From assembly GCF_000264905.1 (NCBI RefSeq), contig NW_006763143.1, forward strand, positions 1,415,314-1,479,313: 64,000 bases of DNA. Reading direction: 5' to 3'. The notes under the pieces were generated by a model. It saw only the letters and a program-made list of their open reading frames with translations, had not been told where the DNA came from and did no database searches. The DNA is from Stereum hirsutum FP-91666 SS1. Lineage: Eukaryota; Basidiomycota; Agaricomycetes; Russulales; Stereaceae. The position numbers and the translations under genes were made by a program. Below, in pieces: positions 1 to 10,423 of the stretch (positions within the stretch are counted from its first letter, which is position 1; each line of letters opens with the position of its first letter).

Positions 1-600
1 CTCGACAGGTCTGATACGCAGGAGACGCGGATGTGCAGTCTCAGTTTCTTTTTATTTAACTACATACACATCATCCACTCATATGGCCGGCTGATGAACA
101 TTCCATGGACCTGTAGACGTGTCTCGACTCCTTTCGTATTCTCGACTACGGACTACCTCGTTTCTCATAGCCTCGGACTGTGCTTCATAGCCTTGCATAG
201 GCTTTGTACTATATTTATTGGGTACAGGATTCCGCATCGACTACGGACTGGGGCACAGTACTAGCACGACTCGGTCTGACTTACTTATTAGCTTCATAGC
301 CTCCTGCGGCTGCGCATGTATGTACTATATAAGGACGACCCTAGTAGAGGGGAGTTCTTTAACCTATTCATCTCTGATTTACCTCGTCTATCTACTCGTA
401 CTTGAACTAGTCCTTTCAGCAGGACTAGCTTCCCTTATCGATACCTAGAACCTTTGTCTGTGTAGAATCGCCACTACACCAGACCTTTGACCTAGAAGCA
501 AGGCTTCTTAGAACACGGCCGATCGCACCTGTGATAGCTATCACACCTGCACCCGAACGCGCGTCCACTCTTGAATCACTATTCAAGCCTGGACATTACA
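1..600 (+). mobile_element. Probable LTR-retrotransposon edge (3' part of an LTR)
   Basis: This stretch has no convincing ORF. It looks like the right part of a long terminal repeat. A TATA-like TATATAAG lies at 326-333, followed by a pyrimidine-rich, stop-rich stretch, and the block ends in CATTACA at 594-600. Fungal Ty3/gypsy LTRs commonly start TGTAATG and end CATTACA. The matching left end, the primer-binding site and any gag/pol would lie outside the window, so this could be a solo LTR, the end of an element, or a chance resemblance. From 601 to 1099 I see nothing coding. Confidence 0.35.
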
Positions 601-1099
601 GGCTGCGACGCGGGATATCCATATGATCGAATGCAGGGGCGGACTCATTAAGGAAGAATTTGTATACCTTTTTGAGGGGATTGCTCGAGAGTTGGTTTGG
701 TCGCGAGATATACGAGACGCTGTATGATGCGATATGAAGGTGAGTACCGATGTATTCGTCACTTGGATGCCCGCCTGTTGACGTTTTGGCGTGTAGAAAG
801 AATATCAGGACCTGGGATACCTTTTCTCCGGGCGTTTTCTGTTCTTACCTAAGAATTTGTGTAGAACGACGAACAGAATATTACTTCGCAATGTGTACGA
901 AGATTGTATGGTATGAGTTTTTGTATGTTGTAAGATGCAAGTGACAAGACGGGAAACAATGCACAAGCCAAAACGTAAAGTCCACATTTAAAGTGTTCCG
1001 ATTGTCCAGTCCGATTCATGTTACAGTCCCTGGGTACCAACGACACACAACCCCGCCGTTGACATCCTTTCCGAAATTATCCTCAAAGGTCCTTGACGC

Positions 1100-2642
1100 T
1101 CAAACCAAGGTATCAAACTCCTCCACCGCACTAACAAGACCCGACCGCGTAAACGTCTTGCCCTTGACTGACTCCAAGCCCTCACCCGCATAGGACACGA
1201 GGGGCGAAATCTCAATCTCGACGCCCTCCGCCACCTTCGCTCCCGCCTTCTCCAAGTACCTCCTATGCTGCGCGAGCAGATCGCGCCTGCTGGTATCAGG
1301 ATCGTCCGAGCCCGTTCCGGGCGCATTCTTGAGCGGACTGAACTCGTCGTTCCTCGCGACCTCGAGGACGGCGAAGCGCTTGGTGTGGGGGAAGACGTCG
1401 AACACGAACAGCTCGAGCTTCATGCCGTTCGGCTTCGACGGCTTCACGATCTCGCCGCTCTCGAGTGACACGTGCGCGATTTTCTTCCGTGCGATGTGGA
1501 ACGCGAGGTCGTCCTCGAAGGACGCGACTTCGTGCAGGAACGCGGTCGTGTAGAAGTGGTTCGCGATGTTGCCCGCACGGAAGGCGAGCTCGCCGTTCGC
1601 GTCTCGTCTTTCGGCTTGCTCCTTCGTGATCTCGGAGTACTCGACCACGCCGTATTTCTCGCCGCGCCGGGCGATGACGCCGACGGATTCGTGGGGAGAA
1701 GCTTTGGGGACGACCTTGGCGGCGCAGTCGGCTTGCTTGGAGATGGAGTAGCCGATGAAGACAGGGTCGGCGACGCGGGCGAGACAGTTGTCGACGCAGT
1801 AGGCGTGCACGTAGAGGACCTTCCGTGCCGTGAGGTCGGACAAGACGCTGCGAGATTTGTCGGAGGGAGAGAGGGGTGCACGAAGAGCGGCATAGAGGCC
1901 ACCGTTACCATCGGGTGCGACGGCGACACGAGAGGGGCTCTCGAGCAGGACCTTGCCCTCCATGGTCAGACAAGGAAGAGTGCCTGTGATATTGCAGCGG
2001 TTAGAGCTTGCTCGGCGCCACATGGCAAAAGAGAGAGATGTGCGCACCTTGCTCAAAGAAAACAACATTCTTAGGATTGAGACCAAAGTAAGAGTTCTTC
2101 TTGAAGAACTTCTCAGTCTCCGGCCTCGTGGGCCCGCTAGTCATGATGTACCAGGGAACGATCACGGAACCCTTGGGCTTGTCGGCCTCGAGCTCCGCCA
2201 CCTGCTGCAAACGTGCGATGCGCTCTGCCTGGTATTGGAAGAGCGTCTTGTGCGAGGGAAGGCCGATGTCGTAACACCCCTTTGGTGCTGAGCTGCCCAG
2301 ACGCGAGCCCTGCCCGCCCGCCATCAACAAAACGCCGACCTCGCCGTTCGCGATCGCCCTGAGACCAGTGCTCCGCCATTCGGCATTCTTCGTGCTGTTC
2401 GCAAATGTAGAGTCGCTCGCTTCCTCGGGTAGCGGTTGTACCTCTTCGGCGACGGCACCTTTAGATGTCGCTTCCTCTGAGCTGACGGCTTTCTGGTAGA
2501 TGCGGTTGACGCGTTCGATGTCGAGTGCGTTGAGTTGCTCCTGGAAAGAGGTGCGTTCGGCCTCTGAGAGTTTGGACCAGAACTGAAGGAGGTGGCCTTG
2601 ACCTGCAGCCTCATACCGCTCCTGAAGAGATTTGAAAGACAT
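1100..2642 (-). CDS. UAP1: UDP-N-acetylglucosamine pyrophosphorylase
   Basis: Cytosolic enzyme that makes UDP-GlcNAc from GlcNAc-1-phosphate and UTP. The product feeds chitin, N-glycan and GPI-anchor synthesis. There are two exons, 2642..2048 and 1983..1100, separated by a 64-nt intron, encoding 492 aa, close to the 477-505 aa of the yeast and human enzymes. The nucleotide-binding loop LLMAGGQGSRLGSSAPKG is near residue 105, and the intron splits the conserved FFEQG/TLPCLT segment exactly in phase, followed by EGKVLLE. The middle has NHFYTTAFL and the uridine-binding region near PNGMKLELFVFDVFP. The start was chosen at MSFKSLQERY because upstream in-frame residues do not resemble the family. 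Family assignment is secure. The gene symbol follows yeast QRI1/UAP1 usage. Confidence 0.95.
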
Positions 2643-4233
2643 TATAAGGTGGGTGTAGACTCTAGGCAAGTAGCTGAAGGAATGAAGATCGTGGTTGAAG
2701 GGCAAAAGTTGGGGATTCGGCTCTGGGCACCGCGTTTTATGTATAGAGGAACTGCCTGCTTATTATGTCACCTGGCTACATGTACTGCTTCCGGGGACTG
2801 CCGAAGGACTTTGCGCTCAGCGCTCAGCTTGAGGGGGGAACTTGCACAGCGACGACCTCCTCCATCGTGCGTCAACAGTTTCTCATTGCCTCTCCACTTG
2901 ATGTGCCTTGACTAGGTCCATCGCCTCTGCGGTCCCTCGACTTTGTCGACCGCTCGCCTTACTGTGCATTGGGATATCTGCGAACACGCTTTCCTCTACC
3001 AGCTCGTCCCGGTCTCGCGCGTTGATCACCCCTTCCTTCCACTCAAACCCATTCAAGAGGGCGGTGCCATCACCACTCGTCCCACCAAGAACAGAAACAA
3101 ACAAATACCGAAATGGTCTTCTCTCTTCAGTCAGTCGATGTGGCACAATCACTGCTCATGAAGCTTAGCTGTCCCCAGGCCTCCATTTCTAGTCTCATCT
3201 CATTATGCCGGCTCTACCTCTTTGCTATAACCTCTCTTCGCATTCACTTTTTCGCCTCGAAGAGTCTCTCTATGCTAGGCAGTCTGCTCTTGTCTCGAAT
3301 GGAGCGAAATTTCCGTTGCATATCTGCCTGATACTCGACCTCCTGTCTATCCGCTTCACATCATATGCCAGCTCTGACGAACTTGCACTATTTCTTCAAC
3401 AAGACTTACAGAGCACATTGCCCATTACCGTTTCCACGACAACTCGACGAATCAGCTGGCACCGGTTGTCCTATTTTCTCCGCGAAGAGGTCTTTATACA
3501 ACGCCACCCATCATTGAGGCTGTGCTGCTCCTACTTCTCGTACTTTTATTAGAATATTATTACTATTGCTTTACGACCTACCGTGCTCCACTCTGCGGGT
3601 CTTCTAGGTACAACCTGGATCCTTTCTGTTGGCTGGTCTTTTGCGCAGCAAAGCGTTCGAGGTGGTGATAATACTACTGGCGAAGGGTAAGCCGTAAAGT
3701 CATACAACATGAAACGTACACCAGAAGCACATCGTATTACCCAAATGACCTTCGCAACGTCCGATTTTTTGGGGAGTTGTGGTCAGCTGCGATACAAAAA
3801 AAGAACGTCATATCCGACGCGATCATTGGATGGACGCACGGGCCCAAAGCGAGGATGTGCCTTGCCGTGTTTGGGCTCCACCTCCGCCGAGCGCTGTCTG
3901 CGTTGCTGCCTCCTGTTTCTGGTTTTGCTTGGAAGATGTCTCCATCTGTTATTTCTGTCTTTGGATTCTGGAAATTGTACGTTCCATAATAATGTCAATC
4001 TTCCAATTAGTGAATTTCAAGAGCTGCCTGGCGGTGCGTATCTGCGGGATGTTGGGATCTGCACGTGTCGGCGAATCCGCTTCTTGCAGGTTACGCTCCG
4101 CTCTGTCGTCGGTTTCGTCACGGTCGATCCATCCGTTACTCCCGCGCACCCTCATTTCCGATCCTATAAAGTCTGCACCGGTCTGGATCCTCTCCTCCCT
4201 CTCTCCCTCCCTTCCCTTTCCCTCCTTCCCAAC
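2643..4233. other. Intergenic region between UAP1 and the GH5 gene
   Basis: About 1.6 kb with no gene I can support. It holds the divergent promoters of UAP1 (leftward) and the glucanase gene (rightward). A 4170-4233 stretch of CT-rich DNA (runs of TCCCTCCCTT type) directly before the glucanase ATG is typical of a pyrimidine-rich fungal core promoter. Short ORFs on both strands here lack ATG starts, splice-supported extension or any recognisable motif. Confidence 0.6.
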
Positions 4234-6055
4234 ATGCTATCCATATCCCGCCTCCTCACTACATGCACACTTGCCTTGGCTGCCTCGCGCGCCGCTCTCG
4301 CTATCAGTCCTGGCTTTCCCTACGGCTCTGAGAAGGTTCGCGGCGTGAACCTAGGAGGATGGTTGGTTCTGTGTGTATTTTTCTCCCGAGTCCTGTTTTA
4401 CCCTGTGTTGACCGTAACAAACTCTTTATAGCGAGGTGATTCTATCAAGCGCTCTAAGTATTCTCGTCTCACTTTCTGATCCTGAGCTCTGGTCTGTTTA
4501 TAGCCATGGATTACTCCATCCCTCTTCGAAGAAACGGGCAATACCGCCATTGTTGACGAGTGGACGTTTGGCCAATACCAGGATTATGGAACTGCTCTAG
4601 CAGCACTCCAGAACCACTGGGACACCTGGATCACCGAGCAGGACTTCATTGATATCGCCGCCGCTGGGTACGTTGACGTTCCTCTTTATCCCCGCAACCT
4701 GTCAACTCGCGTCTGTGGATCTTCCGGGCGCCACATTTTTGACGCGTTGTAACGTTCCTTCTCCACAGTCTCAATCACGTGCGGTTGCCTATCGGATACT
4801 GGGCATGGGAGGTCGGTTCCGGCGAGCCCTTCATCCAAGGTGAGGGACTTCGAATGTCGTCATGGCCGTGCCTCCGGACTTTTATTGCGTCGTGTTCTGA
4901 CGTTGAGTTTGACTTTTGAACCTTCAGGTCAACTTCCGTACCTTCGCAAGGCTGTCTCGTGGGCACAGAGCCACGGTCTGAAGGTCATCATCGACCTTCA
5001 TGGCGCTCCTGGCAGTCAAAACGGTTTCGATAACTCCGGTCAACTCAAGTCGTTCCCTGGATGGCACTCCAACCAGACCAACATCGCTAGGACCAATGCC
5101 GTCATGAAGCGGATCGCCTCTGAGTTTGCGAGTCAATACACCGTCGCCAGTATTATTGCCCCTTTGAACGAGTTCGTCGCTATCGTCGCGCTATATGGAG
5201 AAATACTAATCGGTCTTTGACATTACTAGGCCTGCCGGCTTTGACGGTGCTGATGTTCTCAGTGCGGTCAAGCAATACTGGTTGGACTCGTATGGCAACA
5301 TCAGGTTCGTGGATCGCCGTTCCATCTCCCATACTTGGTACTGATATCTATTCCCTCCCAGGTACCCCTTCGACTCGAACGCGCAGAGCAACACTGTCGA
5401 GCTCATCCACGATGCCTTCCAAGACCTCAGCTACTGGAACGGTTGGCAATCTAGCCCTCAGTACTCGGGCGTCGCCATGGACACTCACATCTACCAGATG
5501 TTCTCAGACGCCGTACGTTGTTTAACCCTTATAATCATACTCCGTCGCGTGCTAATTGGATATTTCGCTCTTAGGAGGTCTCCCAGACCGAGGATGAGCA
5601 CATTTCGACGGCTTGCGACGAGGCTAGCGATCTCACGTCTTACACCACCCTTTGGACCATCGTCGGGGAGTGGACGCCGGCTATGACGGATTGTGCGAAG
5701 TACCTCAATGGCCGCGGTGTTGGAGCTCGTTATGATGGTACCTACTCCGGCTCGTCATACCACGGCAGCTGCGATGGCCAGACCGGGTCAGGATCGTCCT
5801 TCAGCTCCAGCTACAAGACTTTCCTCCGTAAGACATGGGAAGCTCAGGTTGGTCCTCCTTTTTGCAGCTGCTTGTTTGTTTGGTTTCTCATCGAGTCGCA
5901 TGGTGCAGGTCATCACTTACGAGAAGGCCGACGGATGGATTATGTGGACCTGGAAGGCTGAGTCTGCCGATGACTGGTCTTACCAGGCCGGTCTCCAGTA
6001 CGGCTGGATCCCCCAGGACCCGACTGACTTGAAGTACTCTGGTATCTGTGGCTGA
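4234..6055 (+). CDS. Secreted exo-beta-1,3-glucanase, GH5 family (EXG1-like)
   Basis: Secreted glycoside hydrolase that releases glucose from cell-wall beta-1,3-glucan. I read nine exons: 4234-4370, 4432-4435, 4504-4667, 4769-4839, 4928-5171, 5230-5304, 5362-5512, 5575-5847 and 5909-6055. They total 1,266 nt and 421 aa. An N-terminal signal peptide ([20 protein letters not shown]) is followed by [15 protein letters not shown], the hallmark start of fungal GH5 subfamily 9. The acid/base Glu is in APLNEP and the nucleophile Glu in [34 protein letters not shown] and WIMWTWK are also family motifs. The second exon is only four bases (CGAG) and is needed to write the Leu-Glu of LVLEPW in frame. 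All junctions are GT-AG. The length is normal for yeast Exg1-type enzymes. Confidence 0.95.
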
Positions 6056-6746
6056 ACAGTCTGAACCTCTTCTTGGACGATACGCCAATGACTTTTGCAC
6101 GCACCCGGACTTTTGAACGCTTGGACCTGTTGTTGTTGACCGCGAACTCGCGCCGTGTATGTAGTTTACTCGATGACGAATATTATTCTACCAGCCCTTC
6201 TTTGCCTTCACAGTTGACATTGTCTCTTTCTTATGTGACATCGGGTTCCGATTCTCATAGATACCTTACAACGACGGACTCGTTGGACCTTCATATAGCT
6301 TGCTGTTGGGAATGTTGAGACAATAATTATATACCTATCTTGTAGTCTTCGCGATCGTCGGCTGTCTCGAGACTCCTGAACGCTGTTGCATCCGTTGCTA
6401 GTACCAAGTAGATATTATACCCAGTCCTACATAACACACACGATCCTTCGCATTCGCAATAATACACACGCGTTTCATTCAAATCTTTCCAGTTGTGTTA
6501 AACACCGTTGTCCCGAATCGGGAAGACTGACTTCCTCATCTGCTTGTGGCACCACATCTCCTGGTGCCACCCGGCGTCGACGATCGACTGACTGCGTCAA
6601 GTTCGACTCGGAAACCTCGACGCGTCCCGCCGAGGCTCCCGTTACACCAACATCCCCACACATCCCATCATCCGTACTCCCACTCAAACGCGAAGACTCT
6701 ACAAGCCAGGAGAGCCGCTCACACGACTCGAATCGCCTTCCGATTT

Positions 6747-8090
6747 ATGCGGCGGCACCGGCGAGCTGGGCTCGTAGCGGCGGTACTGCTCCTCTGGGCA
6801 GGGGTGGGTGCCGTTGCACGACCCTTCTCTGCCCGGGAGAGCGCTCTCAGCCTATCCCCACCATCATCTCCGATTGTATCAGCACTAGCGACGCACCACC
6901 ATGCGAGGAACTTCGGCGACGTGCTCGGCGGCATAGAGACTTCATCCGCGAAGGCGACGATGACGACGGCACATGGCGCAGAGCCGGCCTCTGCCACGAC
7001 CAAACTCGAGCCTCCTCACGGTGGAAACGCCAATCCTCTGCTCGGACCGACGGGGACGTCGCCGTTGAACGGTCTGTTGCCCTTGACGGGCACTGGAACG
7101 GGAACTGCCAAGACGAGTGCGGCGACGACGGCGATTGGTATCACGCCAGCGGCGGCGATCCCAGGTCAGGGAGGAACGCATTCTATCATTGGTACGCCTC
7201 CGCCTACGCTCGCGAAACCCACGTACATTCGGCCGACCGATCATCCCAACCCAGTGACCGAGACGGATTCGCATACGATCCTCGTCGCGGCGACGGCGAC
7301 GGCGTATAACGGCAATAACGGAGAGACGGCTTCGATGCCGAGCGCGCCGTCGAGGTCGTCGGGCCCTTCGTCGCAGGAGTGGAGGATCATCGGGGTGGCG
7401 GTCAGTGCGGTCAGTGTTGTCGGAGCGGGGATTTTGGCGGTCGTGTTCTTCGATCAGTGGTGGGGTTTCTTGACGGCGTGTTGTTGTGCGGGGCGGAGGA
7501 AGAAGGATGGGGTGGAGGAGTTGGTACCGGATTGGGAGGGCAGGGATTGGGAGTGGAAGAATGATAAGGAGGGCAGGTTTCCGAATTTTGGGACACCGCC
7601 AGTGGGAGCTCAGGGTATGGCGCAGGGAACCGGGACCGGGAATGGGAATGGAAACGGACAAAGCGGGCAGTCGAGGTGGAGTAGTCAACTTGGAAGGGCT
7701 TGGATCGGAGGTGGTAGTGGGGGTAGTGGTGTGGTGGCTGGAAGCTGGAAGGTTGGGACCATCGCGCCGGCTGCGTTCGCAAATGCGTACGGCATCAACG
7801 GGAAACACTCCAGTGCCATCTCGACAAACCTCGCTGGACTGGGACTGAACTCGCTCGGTGTCCTCCCTAGTCCTCGCATGGGCATGTCCCCGGTTTCCAA
7901 CAACAGTTACCTTAGGTCGCCATCTGCGCCGATACCAGTCATGGTGAGACCGACGATGAAACAGGCCACACCGACCATCCAGAAACAAGCTACTTCGGCA
8001 AGGACGCTACAGCCTGTGGGTTTGACCCATTCCAGTACGACGAAGTCGACTTTTATTCCGGACGATGCGTATGATGGATTGGCGTTCTGA
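6747..8090 (+). CDS. Single-pass membrane protein of unknown function, Thr/Gly-rich
   Basis: A 447-aa protein read from one uninterrupted exon. I chose the ATG at 6747 because it gives a signal-peptide-like start (basic MRRHRR, then a hydrophobic stretch ending AVA). Upstream in-frame ATG codons would place this hydrophobic segment in the middle of a basic, low-complexity leader. The lumenal or extracellular part is rich in Thr, Ala and Pro. A transmembrane segment follows (VSAVSVVGAGILAVVFF), then a Cys pair (TACCCAGRRKK), an acidic and aromatic patch (DWEGRDWEWK), and a long Gly/Asn/Ser-rich cytoplasmic tail. The layout resembles fungal wall-stress sensor or SKG6-type single-pass proteins, but I recognise no domain. 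Function is unknown. Confidence 0.7.
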   Translation: MRRHRRAGLVAAVLLLWAGVGAVARPFSARESALSLSPPSSPIVSALATHHHARNFGDVLGGIETSSAKATMTTAHGAEPASATTKLEPPHGGNANPLLGPTGTSPLNGLLPLTGTGTGTAKTSAATTAIGITPAAAIPGQGGTHSIIGTPPPTLAKPTYIRPTDHPNPVTETDSHTILVAATATAYNGNNGETASMPSAPSRSSGPSSQEWRIIGVAVSAVSVVGAGILAVVFFDQWWGFLTACCCAGRRKKDGVEELVPDWEGRDWEWKNDKEGRFPNFGTPPVGAQGMAQGTGTGNGNGNGQSGQSRWSSQLGRAWIGGGSGGSGVVAGSWKVGTIAPAAFANAYGINGKHSSAISTNLAGLGLNSLGVLPSPRMGMSPVSNNSYLRSPSAPIPVMVRPTMKQATPTIQKQATSARTLQPVGLTHSSTTKSTFIPDDAYDGLAF

Positions 8091-8215
8091 GAGCATAACT
8101 TTGTAGGTTCGACGCTTACTCCAGACACATTAGTCAGAGAGACTCCTTAGTATACCACCACTATTCTATACCCATAGCTAGCATTCCAAATAATCACAGC
8201 CTGTACATCGACAGC

Positions 8216-8524
8216 TTAAGCATTGTCTTTTGATTGTGGTGCGGGATTCGCAGCAGGGATGGAATCCTCGAGTCGATCCGAGACGTAGAGACCGACAGCA
8301 GCGAAAGCGAATAGTCCGATAGATAGCCTAAGACGCGTCTGTGCAGGTAAAGCTGAGATACAAAGGTTTGATGGCCATGGTCGAAAAGACATGAGACACG
8401 GAGTACTCAAGAACGCACAAGAAAACGAACCTGCGTACGATTGCCAGAGTGTTCTCCTGTAGACGGGAGGCTCAGAAGTTGACGGTTTCGGGGGCTGTTG
8501 GGTGTGTTTGTCGTTCGGAGACAT
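8216..8524 (-). CDS. Small one-helix membrane protein, hypothetical
   Basis: A 76-aa protein from two exons, 8524..8431 and 8352..8216, with a 78-nt GT-AG intron. The N-terminal third is polar (MSPNDKHTQQPPKPSTS). A junction-spanning YRRTLWQSYAALPAQTRLR follows, then one hydrophobic helix (LSIGLFAFAAVGLYVSD) and a short charged tail. It has the size and layout of small mitochondrial inner-membrane or ER-tail proteins, but I do not recognise the family. It is divergent from riboflavin synthase, with about 215 bp between their start codons, so the two probably share a promoter region. Exon phase closing exactly at 231 nt supports the model. Confidence 0.6.
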   Translation of the reverse strand: MSPNDKHTQQPPKPSTSEPPVYRRTLWQSYAGSFSCAFLSTPCLMSFRPWPSNLCISALPAQTRLRLSIGLFAFAAVGLYVSDRLEDSIPAANPAPQSKDNA

Positions 8525-8739
8525 GGAGAGGAAAAAGTTGGATTGTTTCCGAGTTGGGGGGTGACCGTGAAAGGCAGAGGGAGACGCGCCGATATACGAT
8601 CGAAATTCAGCTCGCGTGGCGTGCCGCCTCCGAGCTCCGACCCTTCCGAGGCTGATCGGAGTTCTGGTCCAGGTACGGCGCAAGCACGGCGCAAAGCCTC
8701 TCTCTCAGTCATACCACTCTCATCGCCGTCTCCGACAAT

Positions 8740-9635
8740 ATGTTCACAGGTTTGGTAGGCTCTCAGTTTGTGATGGCAAACACCAGCTAACCGGTCATCG
8801 TCTCGCTACCGTCCAGATCGAACACCTCGGCACCGTTGCGTCTATCGTGCGCGACAGCGGAGGGTGCACGCTCACGATCTCGGATAGCGCTCCTATACTG
8901 GAGGACTGTAGGATCGGAGACTCTATTGCTGTTAATGGTGCATGCCTTACGGTGACGAAATTTGAACCGAAGGAGAAAGGTGGCTGGTTCGAAGTATGGC
9001 TTGCTAACGAGACTTTGGAGAGGACTGACCTTGGTATCTTCCTTTCTCTAAATCACTCGAAAAGGAAAGGATACTCAACGTGATGTAGGAGAGCGAAAGG
9101 AAGGGGACCAACTCAACCTCGAGCGAGCGATGGGTGCCCATGTCAGGTTCGGGGGCCACTTCGTTCAAGTCAGTCCCTTCTACTGGATCCATGCCAGTGT
9201 CTGGCTCTGCGGCTCATCTTCAAGCTTTATTTATAGGGCCACGTCGACACGACCGCCACTCTCATCTCAAAAACTCCAGACGGCGACTCCCTCCGCCTCC
9301 TCTTCCAACTTCCCGAACCCACACCAGACCGTCCTTCCCTCCTCCCCTACCTCATCCCAAAAGGCTACGTCGCCATCGACGGCACCTCCCTCACCCTCAC
9401 CTCCGTCGATGACGCGCAGCGCACTTTCGGGATCATGCTCATCCAGCATACGCAGGAGAAGATCACGCTGGCGAAGAAGAAGGAAGGGTCGTTGGTGAAT
9501 ATCGAGGTGGATATGGTGGGGAAGTATGTGGAGAAGAGCGTTGTGGCGGCGTTGGGAGGGGGCGGCGGGGACGGGATGCGGGCGTTGGTGGAGAAGGTGG
9601 TTGAGGATGTTTTGGCTAAGAAGAATCTGAAGTGA
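8740..9635 (+). CDS. RIB5: Riboflavin synthase (alpha subunit type)
   Basis: Catalyses the last step of riboflavin synthesis, the dismutation of two 6,7-dimethyl-8-ribityllumazine molecules, as a homotrimer. The four exons are 8740-8754, 8817-9033, 9089-9168 and 9237-9635, encoding 236 aa. The first exon has only five codons and gives the invariant N-terminus MFTGL, which continues as IEHLGTV after a 62-nt intron. Two lumazine-binding repeats are visible. The first has IGDSIAVNGACLTVT, and the second has GGHFVQGHVDTTATL and GYVAIDGTSLTLTSVDD. The C-terminal helix ends VLAKKNLK. Length matches the family (about 200-240 aa). Its symbol follows yeast RIB5. Confidence 0.95.
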
Positions 9636-10423
9636 TAAGTGAATGGATGTTGCATAGTTGACTTGACTTGCTGGGAGCAAGTAAGGAGCGTTGACGTATA
9701 GGAATACTAGTAGCGTAAGGTACGATAGACAGCGACTTGTTTGACGTATGCTTGAAACAGAGTCTCGCCGTAAAATGAAATGTTCGAGTTTCCCGCAGAC
9801 AAGCATCCTGGTGACTACCGTGTGGCCCTGTAGGCTGTACGTTGTTGTGGCGTTTGATCTACCTCGCGCCATGCTGTCGGCGTAGTAAGATAATCCACGA
9901 TTCCGCCTGGCGTCCAACAGTTCAAGCAGCCCTTGCACCGATTCGTATTGCGAGTCCTTGGAAACCGTAGGGAGGGATTACTATACAACGATGAGAAACT
10001 TGCATATGTATGGAACCGTCGCGGATAAGTAGACGGGCAGAGAAGACAAGGGTGTGAAACTTGTGTGAGCCTGGGGCTGTGGCCAAATTTTGTTCTGGCG
10101 CTGACCAGGAAGTACTTATGTCCAAGGCTTGGCTTCATTCTTGCATGGCAACATGTACACGTTTATTCGCAGACCTAATTACACAGCGGCCGACAACAGA
10201 ACCGACAGTCTGGACCGAGAAAGTCCAGGGTACGGAAAAAGAGGAAACAATCAAGAACGAACTATCAGAGAGCGATGGATCCAATAATTACAACGAAGTG
10301 AAGGAACATTCGTCAAGTTTCAAGTCCCAATGCAGCACAAATACGTCGGTGCCGAACACCTTCGCTGGTGCGGACGTCTCCCGTGAAGGCTGAGGAATGG
10401 ATCCCAACTATCATGACTTCAAC
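9636..10423. other. Intergenic region between convergent RIB5 and the Zn2Cys6 gene
   Basis: About 790 bp between two convergent genes. I see only short unsupported ORFs and no recognisable RNA gene or repeat. It should contain both 3' UTRs and polyadenylation signals. Confidence 0.5.

Noticed and set aside
1472..2074. 200-codon plus-strand frame over UAP1
   Set aside because: Antisense shadow of the conserved UAP1 exon 2.
2883..3152. 89-codon minus-strand frame between UAP1 and the glucanase
   Set aside because: No ATG at its start, no family motif, and no adjoining exon in phase.
6942..7988. 348-codon minus-strand frame opposite the membrane protein gene
   Set aside because: It is an Arg-rich antisense shadow of a GC-rich coding exon. 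The plus strand has a signal peptide and a transmembrane segment.
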